From the NCBI GenBank assembly GCA_051878835.1, contig JBJEKW010000010.1, positions 7,250 through 71,249 on the forward strand: a stretch of 64,000 nucleotides of DNA, given 5' to 3'. Below are positions 35,506 to 42,581 of the stretch, one piece after another. Numbering within the stretch: position 1 is the stretch's first letter; each line of letters begins with the position of its first letter. This stretch comes from Olsenella_K sp051878835. GTDB lineage: Bacteria > Actinomycetota > Coriobacteriia > Coriobacteriales > Atopobiaceae. The translations under genes were made by a program, and so were the position numbers. Below the pieces are notes generated by a model. That model was not told the DNA's origin, did no database searches, and was given only the letters and a program-made list of their open reading frames with translations.

Positions 35506-36639
35506 ATGAAGATTGCCGTTCTTGGCTTTGGCACCGTGGGCCGCGGCGTGGTCAACATCGTCGAGGACCGCGTTCCGCAGGTGCAGGTTGCTCGCATTCT
35601 GGAGCTTCCGGATCGCTGCGTCGAGCCGCGCATGACACCCAACTTCGACGACATCGCGAACGACCCCGAGATTAAGGTCGTCGTGGAGTGCATGGGTGGC
35701 CTCGAGCCCGCCCACACGTTCATCTGCAAGGCCCTCACCGCGGGCAAGTCCGTTGTCACCTCGAACAAGGCCGTCGTGGCCGAGTACTTCGAGGAGTTCG
35801 TCAACCTGGCGAACGCGCACGACGCCGGCTTCCTCATCGAGGCCTCGGTGGGCGGCGGCATTCCCTGGATCGCCAGCATTGCAAAGGTGCGCCGCATCGA
35901 CGAGGTGTCCACGTTCTCGGGCATCATGAACGGCACGACGAACTACATCATCGACTCCATGGCAAAGCAGGACCTGGACTTCGACATCGCCCTGGGCCGC
36001 GCGCAGGAGCTGGGCTACGCAGAGCGCGACCCCTCCGCCGACATCGACGGCATCGACGTGCGCAATAAAACGATCATCTCGGCCAGCGTGGCGTTCGACG
36101 TCGCTTGCACGAAGGACCTGCCCGTTACGGGCATCCGCACGCTGACGAAGCGCGACATGGCCATGTTCAGGCAGAAGGGCCTGCAGGTAAAGCTGTTCGG
36201 CCGCGGCGTCCAGCGCGACGGCCGCTACGCCGTGGCGGTGGAGCCCGTGGCGGTGCCCCGCGACTCCATGGAGGCCGCGGTGCCGTCCAACTTCAACCTG
36301 GTCTCGCTTGAGGGCACCACGGTGGGCCCGCTGAAGTTCTACGGCCAGGGCGCCGGCAGCCTGCCCACCGGCAACGCCATGGTGCAGGACGTACTGGACG
36401 TGGCCGCCCACGTGCAGCCCCGCTACGACTTCTCGCGTGGGCTCACGTATGACCCCACGCTTCTGACCAGCAGCTACGTGTTCCGTACCAGCGTGGACGC
36501 GCCCCAGTCCGCAGAGTGGTACGCCACCGACGCATGGCTGGTGCACCACCTCAGCGCCGTGGACGCCCGCAAGCTCTTCGAGCAGGTCCAGGCGCGCGAC
36601 CCCAAGGCCTTTATGGCTGCCATCTCCAGGGAGGACTAG
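35506..36639 (+). CDS. hom: homoserine dehydrogenase
   Basis: The enzyme reduces aspartate semialdehyde to homoserine, the branch to threonine and methionine. The 377-residue chain has a Rossmann motif LGFGTVGRGVV, then SNKAVVAEY, and the family signature SGIMNGTTNYIIDSM. Family members in Gram-positive bacteria often carry a C-terminal ACT regulatory domain (about 430 residues). This one ends without an obvious ACT domain, so threonine feedback may act differently. The ATG has a weak binding site (GAAAG). lysC follows after 7 nt. Confidence 0.94.
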   Translation: MKIAVLGFGTVGRGVVNIVEDRVPQVQVARILELPDRCVEPRMTPNFDDIANDPEIKVVVECMGGLEPAHTFICKALTAGKSVVTSNKAVVAEYFEEFVNLANAHDAGFLIEASVGGGIPWIASIAKVRRIDEVSTFSGIMNGTTNYIIDSMAKQDLDFDIALGRAQELGYAERDPSADIDGIDVRNKTIISASVAFDVACTKDLPVTGIRTLTKRDMAMFRQKGLQVKLFGRGVQRDGRYAVAVEPVAVPRDSMEAAVPSNFNLVSLEGTTVGPLKFYGQGAGSLPTGNAMVQDVLDVAAHVQPRYDFSRGLTYDPTLLTSSYVFRTSVDAPQSAEWYATDAWLVHHLSAVDARKLFEQVQARDPKAFMAAISRED

Positions 36640-36646
36640 TTTCGTC

Positions 36647-37993
36647 ATGATAAAGGTTGCAAAGTTCGGAGGCTCCAGCGTCGCCAGCGCCGAGCAGTTC
36701 CGCAAGGTAAAGCGCATCGTCGAGATGGACCCCGAGCGCAAGTTCGTCGTGGTCTCCGCAGCGGGCAGGCGCCACAAGGGCGACAACAAGATCACCGACC
36801 TTCTGCTGCTGGTGAACGCCCATATCGAGTACCACGTGGACTGCACTTCTCTGCTGGCCACCATCGAGGAGCGCTTCCTCGACATCGCCAAGGAGCTGGG
36901 CCTGAACTTCCCCGTGGCCGAGGAGTTCGCCAAGTTCGCCAACGAGATAAAGACCTACTCGCCCGAGTACGTCGTGTCGCGCGGCGAGTGGTTCACGGGC
37001 CAGCTGATGGCCGAGTACCTGGGCATGCCGTTCGTGGATGCCGCTGACGTCGTCGTGTTCCACCACAACGGCAAGGTCGACATGGAGCGCACGCAGGCCC
37101 GTGTGCGCGAGGCCGTCGTGCGCAACGGCGGCTCGTTCCTGCTGCCTGGCTTCTACGGTGCCACGGTGGACGGCACCATAAAGCTGTTCGAGCGTGGCGG
37201 TGGCGACATCACGGGCGCCATCCTGGCGCGCTGCCTGGACGCCAGCCTGTACGAGAACTGGACTGACGTGTCGGGCTTCCTGGCCGCCGACCCGCGCATC
37301 GTCGACAACCCTCGTGGCATTCACCGCATCACGTTCGAGGAGATGCGAGAGCTGTCCTACATGGGCGCCTCGGTGCTGCAGGAGGACGCCATCTTCCCGG
37401 TGCGCGAGGTCAACATCCCCATCCAGATCAAGAACACGAACCAGCCCGACGACTTCGGCACCATCATCCGCGAGAACACGTCCGAGCACGCCCGCGAGCA
37501 CCTGATCACGGGCATTGCCGGCAAGAAGGACTTCATGGCCGTGCACGTGCAGAAGGCCCACATGTCCAACGAGGTGGGCACCGTGCGCAAGGCCCTGTCG
37601 GTCTTCGAGCGCTATGGCATCTCCATCGAGCACATCCCCACGGGCGTCGACTCGTTCGCCGTCGTGGTGAACGGCTCCGACGTGAAGGACACCATCTACT
37701 CCATCGTGTCCGACATCCAGCAGGAGGTGCAGCCCGACTCCATCAACGTGGTGGACGGCCTGGCCCTGATCTCGGTCGTCGGCCGCAACATGAGCCGTCG
37801 CGCCGGCACCTCGGGCCGCATCTTTGGCGCCCTGGGCAACGCGGGCATCAACATCCGCATGATCACCCAGAGCTCCCAGGAGATCAGCATCATCATGGGC
37901 GTCAGCAACGCCGACTTCGAGCGTGCCATCCGCGTGATCTACGACCAGTTCGGCGAGGACGTGGTCGAGAACAAGGGCACGCAGATCCAGTAG
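36647..37993 (+). CDS. lysC: aspartate kinase
   Basis: The enzyme phosphorylates aspartate, the committed step for Lys, Thr and Met. It has 448 residues with the kinase start VAKFGGSSVAS, the central SRGEWFTGQLMA and GFLAADPRIV. Two C-terminal ACT domains (KDFMAVHVQKAHMSNEVGTVRKAL and VVGRNMSRRAGTSGRIFGAL) are expected to bind feedback amino acids. It lies between hom and asd. Confidence 0.94.
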   Translation: MIKVAKFGGSSVASAEQFRKVKRIVEMDPERKFVVVSAAGRRHKGDNKITDLLLLVNAHIEYHVDCTSLLATIEERFLDIAKELGLNFPVAEEFAKFANEIKTYSPEYVVSRGEWFTGQLMAEYLGMPFVDAADVVVFHHNGKVDMERTQARVREAVVRNGGSFLLPGFYGATVDGTIKLFERGGGDITGAILARCLDASLYENWTDVSGFLAADPRIVDNPRGIHRITFEEMRELSYMGASVLQEDAIFPVREVNIPIQIKNTNQPDDFGTIIRENTSEHAREHLITGIAGKKDFMAVHVQKAHMSNEVGTVRKALSVFERYGISIEHIPTGVDSFAVVVNGSDVKDTIYSIVSDIQQEVQPDSINVVDGLALISVVGRNMSRRAGTSGRIFGALGNAGINIRMITQSSQEISIIMGVSNADFERAIRVIYDQFGEDVVENKGTQIQ

Positions 37994-38005
37994 ATTCAGA
38001 TGCCT

Positions 38006-38030
38006 GCCCCCGCCGTGGCGGGGGAGGGGC
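38006..38030 (+). repeat. GC-rich hairpin between lysC and asd
   Basis: CCCCCGCC pairs with GGCGGGGG across a 3-nt loop, just upstream of the asd ribosome binding site. There is no T tract, so it may modulate asd expression or protect the mRNA. Confidence 0.6.
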
Positions 38031-38042
38031 AAAGGAGGACTC

Positions 38043-39053
38043 ATGAGCAAGACCGTAGCAATCCTGGGCGCCACGGGCGTCGTGGGAACGCAGATGCTCC
38101 AGTGCCTGGAGGAGCGAAACTTCCCCGTGGGCAAGCTGGTGCCCCTGGCCAGCGCCCGCTCGGTTGGCAAGACCGTGAAGTTCCACGGCGAGGACGTGCC
38201 CGTGGTCGAGGCCGCACCCGACGCGTTCGAGGGCGTCGACATCGTCCTGGGCGCTGCAGGCGACCCCGTGGCCAAGGCGCTCCTGCCCGAGGCCGCAAAG
38301 CGTGGCGCCGTGTGCGTGGACAACAGCCACGCGTTCAGGCTGGACCCCGACGTGCCCCTGGTGGTGCCCGAGATCAACGCCGGCGACATCGCGAACCACC
38401 CGCGCAACCTCATCGCCAACCCCAACTGCGCCACCATCATCGGCCTGGTGCCCACCTACCCGCTGCACCAGGTGGCAGGCCTCAAGCGCATGATCGTCTC
38501 GACCTACCAGGCCGCGTCCGGCGCCGGCATGCCCGGCCTGCGCGAACTTGAGCGCGAGATGGGCGTCGTAGCCAACGGCGGCCAGATGGGTGACACCAGC
38601 CCCTTCGCCTACCAGCTGGCGGCCAATCTGATTCCTCAGATTGGTTCCTTCAAGGACGAGGGGTACACGTCCGAGGAGTGGAAGATGCAAAACGAGGGCA
38701 GGAAGATCATGCACCTGCCCGACGTGCGCGTGAACTGCACCTGCGTGCGCGTGCCCGTGATGCGCTCGCACTCCGAGTCCATCACCTGCGAGTTCGAGCG
38801 TCCCATCAGCCCCGACGAGGCGCGCGAGGTCCTCTCCAAGGCCCCTGGCGTCAAGGTCGTGGACGATCCCGCGAACCTGCGCTACCCCATGCCGTTGGAC
38901 ACCAGCGATCAGGACCTGGTGTACGTGGGTCGCATCAGGCGTGACCTGTCGGCACCCGATGGCGTGAACTCGCTCACGTTCTGGTGCTGTGGCGACCAGA
39001 TCCGCAAGGGTGCGGCCACCAACGCCGTCCAGATTGCCGAGTACCTCGTCTAG
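38043..39053 (+). CDS. asd: aspartate-semialdehyde dehydrogenase
   Basis: The enzyme reduces aspartyl phosphate to aspartate semialdehyde. The 336-residue chain starts VAILGATGVVGTQML, has the catalytic Cys129 in NPNCATI, the motif VSTYQAASGAG, and a C-terminal RIRRDLS. AAAGGAGGACTC precedes the ATG. With lysC and hom it supplies homoserine to the divergent thrB and thrC. Confidence 0.96.
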   Translation: MSKTVAILGATGVVGTQMLQCLEERNFPVGKLVPLASARSVGKTVKFHGEDVPVVEAAPDAFEGVDIVLGAAGDPVAKALLPEAAKRGAVCVDNSHAFRLDPDVPLVVPEINAGDIANHPRNLIANPNCATIIGLVPTYPLHQVAGLKRMIVSTYQAASGAGMPGLRELEREMGVVANGGQMGDTSPFAYQLAANLIPQIGSFKDEGYTSEEWKMQNEGRKIMHLPDVRVNCTCVRVPVMRSHSESITCEFERPISPDEAREVLSKAPGVKVVDDPANLRYPMPLDTSDQDLVYVGRIRRDLSAPDGVNSLTFWCCGDQIRKGAATNAVQIAEYLV

Positions 39054-39115
39054 CTGCCTGCAGCCGCCTCGCTTGCGTACTGCAGCACGCTTGCCTGCAG
39101 CCGCATTGCTCTCAG

Positions 39116-39165
39116 GGGCACAGTTTGCCTTGCTTTTCTTCGTGAAATCGAGGCAAACTGTGCCC
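39116..39165. repeat. perfect 15-bp inverted repeat after asd
   Basis: Arms 39116-39130 and 39151-39165 are fully complementary around a 20-nt loop. It may act as the asd terminator, although only a weak T-rich stretch (TTGTCTTA) follows. Just upstream, TGCCTGCAGCCGC occurs twice (about 39055 and 39091). Confidence 0.75.
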
Positions 39166-39281
39166 TTGTCTTATCCACGGCGTAACCGGCGTGCGTGCCA
39201 CTATGCCGCACTGACCAGGCAATAATCGCGTCTGGAGCTCTCCCGTGCGGCCTGCGCGCGAATTTTTTTTCAAATTAGGGG

Positions 39282-39310
39282 TTGCATTAGTTTCTGCCGT
39301 TGTGCATAAT
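39282..39310 (+). promoter_or_regulatory. promoter of the tRNA-His/tRNA-Lys cluster
   Basis: TTGCAT (39282-39287) and CATAAT (39305-39310) are separated by 17 bp, 31 bp before tRNA-His. Confidence 0.65.
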
Positions 39311-39340
39311 AATCGAGCTGCTTGAAGAGGTGGCCACTTG

Positions 39341-39416
39341 GTGGGTGTAGCTCAGTTGGCAGAGCGACGGACCGTGGCTCCGTAGGTCGAGGGTTCGAGC
39401 CCCTCTACCCACCCCA
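39341..39416 (+). tRNA. tRNA-His (GTG)
   Basis: The gene is 76 nt. The acceptor GTGGGTG pairs with TACCCAC, discriminator C73, and CCA is encoded. A G at 39340 can serve as the histidine-specific G-1, pairing with C73. The anticodon stem ACGGA/TCCGT holds the loop CCGTGGC, giving anticodon GTG but with C, not T, at position 33. Confidence 0.93.
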
Positions 39417-39436
39417 TTTCATCAGGCGCGCAAAGT

Positions 39437-39512
39437 GGGTCGTTAGCTCAGTTGGTAGAGCAGGGGACTCTTAATCCCAAGGTCGAGGGTTCGACCCCCT
39501 CACGACCCACCA
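39437..39512 (+). tRNA. tRNA-Lys (CTT), copy 1
   Basis: The gene is 76 nt with acceptor GGGTCGT/ACGACCC, anticodon loop CTCTTAA and encoded CCA. It is identical to copy 2. Confidence 0.96.
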
Positions 39513-39526
39513 CTTTGATTTACCCG

Positions 39527-39546
39527 GCCAGGCCCGCCTGGCTTTT
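39527..39546 (+). terminator. terminator between the two tRNA-Lys genes
   Basis: GCCAGG pairs with CCTGGC, followed by TTTT. Confidence 0.7.
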
Positions 39547-39557
39547 CAATTGCATAT

Positions 39558-39633
39558 GGGTCGTTAGCTCAGTTGGTAGAGCAGGGGACTCTTAATCCCA
39601 AGGTCGAGGGTTCGACCCCCTCACGACCCACCA
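39558..39633 (+). tRNA. tRNA-Lys (CTT), copy 2
   Basis: This is an exact repeat of copy 1, starting 121 bp downstream of it. Confidence 0.96.
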
Positions 39634-39643
39634 CGCACAGAAT

Positions 39644-39676
39644 GCCTCGTATCATGAAAGTGATACGAGGCTTTTT
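39644..39676 (+). terminator. terminator of the tRNA cluster
   Basis: A perfect 11-bp stem GCCTCGTATCA/TGATACGAGGC is followed by TTTTT. Confidence 0.92.
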
Positions 39677-39709
39677 CATAATCCGTGAACGCAAGCCAGA
39701 GGAGCCGCT

Positions 39710-40486
39710 ATGCAGCCAGACCATGCAGGGGACGCACCCCGCCAAACGCAGACCGCCAGCCAGTCAGCCCACGAGTCCACCGGGCCCAGCTTTCCGCAGC
39801 GGCAGCCCCTGGTGTGGCCCGACCGTCCCCGTCCCATAGGCGCAACCAGTGGAGAAGAACCCGTCTGCGCGCAGCAAGACCCGAATGCGGACCGTTCTCC
39901 CGTGCCCCAGCGCCCTCAGGGCTCGACTGCCCGCATCCGTCAGCTCCTGCAGGACGACCCCGCCATGGTGGAGGTCGTGCGCACCAGCACCAGCCGCTGG
40001 AAGAACCGCATCTTCGAGACGCGTACCCTGCAGGTGGGCCTGCCTGACGGCAGCGTGGACGGGCGCGAGATCGTGCTGCACCTGGGCGGTGCGGGCGTGC
40101 TCGCCGTCCAGGACGGTCGCATGTGCCTTGTGAGGCAGTATCGCGCCGCCATCGGGCGCATGACGCTGGAGATACCCGCTGGCAAGCTGGAGCCCGGCGA
40201 GGACCCCTCGGAGTGCGCCGCGCGCGAGCTGCAGGAGGAGACGGGCCTTCGCGCCGAGCGCCTGGAGTTCGTGGCGTCGTCCCTCAGCGCCCCCGGGTTC
40301 AGCAACGAGAAGACCCGCGTCTTTCGCGCGTGGGGACTCAGCAGGGGAGACGCCTGCCCGGACGAGGGCGAGTACGTGGACGTGGCTTGGCTGCCCGTGG
40401 CGGACGTCATGGCCGCCATCCACGAGGGCCTCATCGAGGACGGGAAGACCATCGTGGCGGCATACGACGCCCTTGCACGCCCGTAA
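39710..40486 (+). CDS. NUDIX hydrolase (ADP-ribose pyrophosphatase-like)
   Basis: This 258-residue protein has a full NUDIX box at 158-180 (GKLEPGEDPSECAAREL then QEETGL), which binds metal and cleaves nucleoside-diphosphate-X compounds. The EIPAGKLEPGE and APGFSNEKTRVFRAWGL segments resemble ADP-ribose pyrophosphatases. About 75 N-terminal residues are disordered, rich in P, Q, S and R. The ATG at 39710 has GAGGAG upstream and is kept, although ATG 39965 (MVEVVRTSTSRWK) would give a normal-length enzyme. Confidence 0.87.
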   Translation: MQPDHAGDAPRQTQTASQSAHESTGPSFPQRQPLVWPDRPRPIGATSGEEPVCAQQDPNADRSPVPQRPQGSTARIRQLLQDDPAMVEVVRTSTSRWKNRIFETRTLQVGLPDGSVDGREIVLHLGGAGVLAVQDGRMCLVRQYRAAIGRMTLEIPAGKLEPGEDPSECAARELQEETGLRAERLEFVASSLSAPGFSNEKTRVFRAWGLSRGDACPDEGEYVDVAWLPVADVMAAIHEGLIEDGKTIVAAYDALARP

Positions 40487-40608
40487 TGCCCTTCTTGCCC
40501 GCCCTTGCCCGTGGGGCGACAGCAGTCAGAATGGTGGCGACGTGACGAAGCGGTGCCACTGCAGTAGAATGAACGCCGTGCGCACGGCTGCGACCGCGGC
40601 ACGCAAGG

Positions 40609-40685
40609 GCTCCCTTAGCTCAGCTGGATAGAGCATCGGACTTCTAATCCGCCGGTCGGGCGTTCGAATCGCCCAGGGAGCACCA
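40609..40685 (+). tRNA. tRNA-Arg (TCT)
   Basis: The gene is 77 nt with acceptor GCTCCCT/AGGGAGC, anticodon loop CTTCTAA and encoded CCA. Confidence 0.96.
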
Positions 40686-40693
40686 GAGCAGGC

Positions 40694-40729
40694 AACGGCC
40701 CCGGCACATCTGATGCCGAGGCCGTTTTT
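40694..40729 (+). terminator. terminator of tRNA-Arg
   Basis: A 12-bp stem with one mismatch is followed by TTTTTC. Confidence 0.9.
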
Positions 40730-41012
40730 CTTTCGACGGATGCCAGGCTTTCGTTCGTTCCTTTTTTGTTCATCGAATTATTGAACCTGCTATCAATTTG
40801 CAGTGATAGTGAATTTTCTTCTTGCACCGCCTGCGAAATCAGTGAGCAAATAACCTTAATTTCTGGACCGATAAGGCGTTATATAAGGAAAATACTTGTT
40901 GCGAACCCGTATAATTACGACGGTTACCAACTGGTATCCAACTGTCTGTTGGTCGGGCTAACAAACAGTTGTAGGGCTGTTTCTCGTAGGTTAGAAACGT
41001 TAGGAGCTTGGT
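40730..41012 (+). promoter_or_regulatory. AT-rich, dyad-rich control region of the PTS cluster
   Basis: This 280-bp region is clearly richer in A/T than its surroundings and holds no supported gene. It contains CTATCA/TGATAG (40791-40810) and a perfect TATAAT at 40910-40915 as likely -10. Next comes an imperfect operator-like palindrome GGTTACCA/TGGTATCC (40921-40938), then a 14-position hairpin (40939-40971). The EIIA ribosome binding site follows. Confidence 0.7.
40939..40971 (+). repeat. 5'UTR hairpin upstream of PTS EIIA
   Basis: CAACTGTCTGTTGG pairs with CTAACAAACAGTTG around a 5-nt loop; 13 of 14 positions pair, one of them G-U. It lies after the likely -10 box, so it would be in the mRNA leader. 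No T tract follows. Confidence 0.7.
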
Positions 41013-41468
41013 ATGGCAGATCTGGTAAAGTCCACGGATGTCTTCTTCGACAACCCCGCGAAGAACACTGAGGAGGCACTGGAGTTCCTCTCCGACAAGG
41101 CCGTGGAGCTGGGTATCTCTGACGACAAGGCCGCTATCCTTGATTCCTTCAAGCAGCGCGAGGCCCAGGGTTCCACCGGCATGGTCGGCGGCTTTGCTCT
41201 GCCGCACGCCAAGTCCGCAGCCGTGAAGCACGTTGCCCTAGTTGTCGTGAAGTTCGCCAACGACGTCGAGTGGAAGTCCATGGACAACAAGCCCATCAAG
41301 GCCGCCATTGCCATTTACGTCCCCGAGGACGAGTCCGGCACCACGCACCTGGCCGTCCTGGCCAAGGTTGCCGCCATGCTGATGCAGCCGGACTTCTGCA
41401 GCACCATTCTGGAGTCCTCTGACGCCCAGGTTATCGCGGACGCCATCAACGACAGGCTTGCCGACTAG
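41013..41468 (+). CDS. PTS EIIA component, fructose/nitrogen (EIIA-2) family
   Basis: This cytosolic EIIA protein takes phosphate from HPr and donates it to an EIIB. It has 151 residues and one PTS_EIIA_2 domain, with the active histidine His65 in GGFALPHAKS. The operon with 1-phosphofructokinase suggests a fructose role. A regulatory EIIA-Ntr role is also possible because no EIIB or EIIC gene is present. AGGAGCTTGGT precedes the ATG. Confidence 0.9.
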   Translation: MADLVKSTDVFFDNPAKNTEEALEFLSDKAVELGISDDKAAILDSFKQREAQGSTGMVGGFALPHAKSAAVKHVALVVVKFANDVEWKSMDNKPIKAAIAIYVPEDESGTTHLAVLAKVAAMLMQPDFCSTILESSDAQVIADAINDRLAD

Positions 41469-41521
41469 CATTGCACCCATTCGTGCATCTGCTGGCAAAC
41501 AACGTTTGAAAGGAGCTTGCG

Positions 41522-42448
41522 TTGATCTATACCGTGACGCTCAATCCGGCAATCGACTACGTGATGCATCCACTGACGCTGGACATGGGCTTCACCAACA
41601 GGTCCTCGAGCGAGGAGATCCATGTTGGTGGCAATGGCATCAACGTCTCAACCCTTCTGAACGAGCTGGGCGTCAACAACGTCGCCCTGGGCATCACCGC
41701 AGGCTTCACGGGCGACTACCTGCTGAAGCGCCTGCAGGAGAAGGGCATCGCCTGCAACTTCGTCACCCTGGAGAAGGGCTACACGCGCATTAACGTGAAG
41801 CTGCAAGGCATCGTCATGACCATCTGCAACGGCATGGGCCCGAAGATCTCCCAAAAGAAGGTCGACGAGCTTCTGGCCCGCATCGACGGCATCGGCAAGG
41901 GCGACGTCCTCGTGCTGACGGGTTCCATCCCGAAGTCGCTTCCCGACAACATGTACGACATCATCATGCGCCGCCTGGACGGCCGTGGCATCCGCTTCGT
42001 CGTGGACGCCCCCGGCGACCTGCTGATGGAGTCGCTGTCCGCAAAGCCCTTCCTGATCAAGCCGAACAACCACGAGGTTGGCCGCATCTTCAACGCCCAG
42101 CCCGAGACCCCCGAGGACTGCATGCCCTACGCTCACAAGCTCCACGAGCTGGGTGCGCAGAACGTCATCGTCTCGTGCGGCGGCCATGGCGCGGCCCTGG
42201 TGGACGAGAACGACGAGGAGCACACCGTTCCCACCGCAAAGATCAAGCTCGTCAACGCCACGGGCGCGGGCGACTCCATGGTGGCAGGCTTCATCGCAAA
42301 AGTGCTCGAGGGTGCCAGCTATCAGGAGGCTCTGGTCTTCGCGTCTGCCTGCGGAACGGCAACTGCCGGTAGCAAGGCCATCGCAAAACGCGCTACTATT
42401 GACCGCGTAGTTGCCGCCCTGAACAAGCAGATTAGCGCTCAAGGGTAG
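41522..42448 (+). CDS. fruK: 1-phosphofructokinase (PfkB family)
   Basis: The enzyme phosphorylates fructose-1-phosphate, the product of fructose PTS import, to fructose-1,6-bisphosphate. The 308-residue chain has the classic start IYTVTLNPAIDYV, the HVGGNGINVS sugar-binding motif, LTGSIPKSLP, and the catalytic GAGDSMVAGF (general base Asp). It uses a TTG start with AAAGGAGC upstream. It follows the EIIA gene after 53 bp and ends in a terminator before ptsI. Confidence 0.94.
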   Translation: MIYTVTLNPAIDYVMHPLTLDMGFTNRSSSEEIHVGGNGINVSTLLNELGVNNVALGITAGFTGDYLLKRLQEKGIACNFVTLEKGYTRINVKLQGIVMTICNGMGPKISQKKVDELLARIDGIGKGDVLVLTGSIPKSLPDNMYDIIMRRLDGRGIRFVVDAPGDLLMESLSAKPFLIKPNNHEVGRIFNAQPETPEDCMPYAHKLHELGAQNVIVSCGGHGAALVDENDEEHTVPTAKIKLVNATGAGDSMVAGFIAKVLEGASYQEALVFASACGTATAGSKAIAKRATIDRVVAALNKQISAQG

Positions 42449-42480
42449 CTAATCAGCCGCTCGGATGGCAACATCGACCG

Positions 42481-42518
42481 AAGGGCTGGGATGGGAAACC
42501 TTCCAGCCCTTCTTTGGT
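42481..42518 (+). terminator. terminator between fruK and ptsI
   Basis: AAGGGCTGG pairs with CCAGCCCTT and is followed by CTTTGGTTT. It is probably partial, with ptsI also having its own promoter. Confidence 0.7.
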
Positions 42519-42581
42519 TTACAACGTACGTGTAGGGTCTAGTTTCGTCACGGTTTCGTGATGCACACGAGGAGGAGCTTA

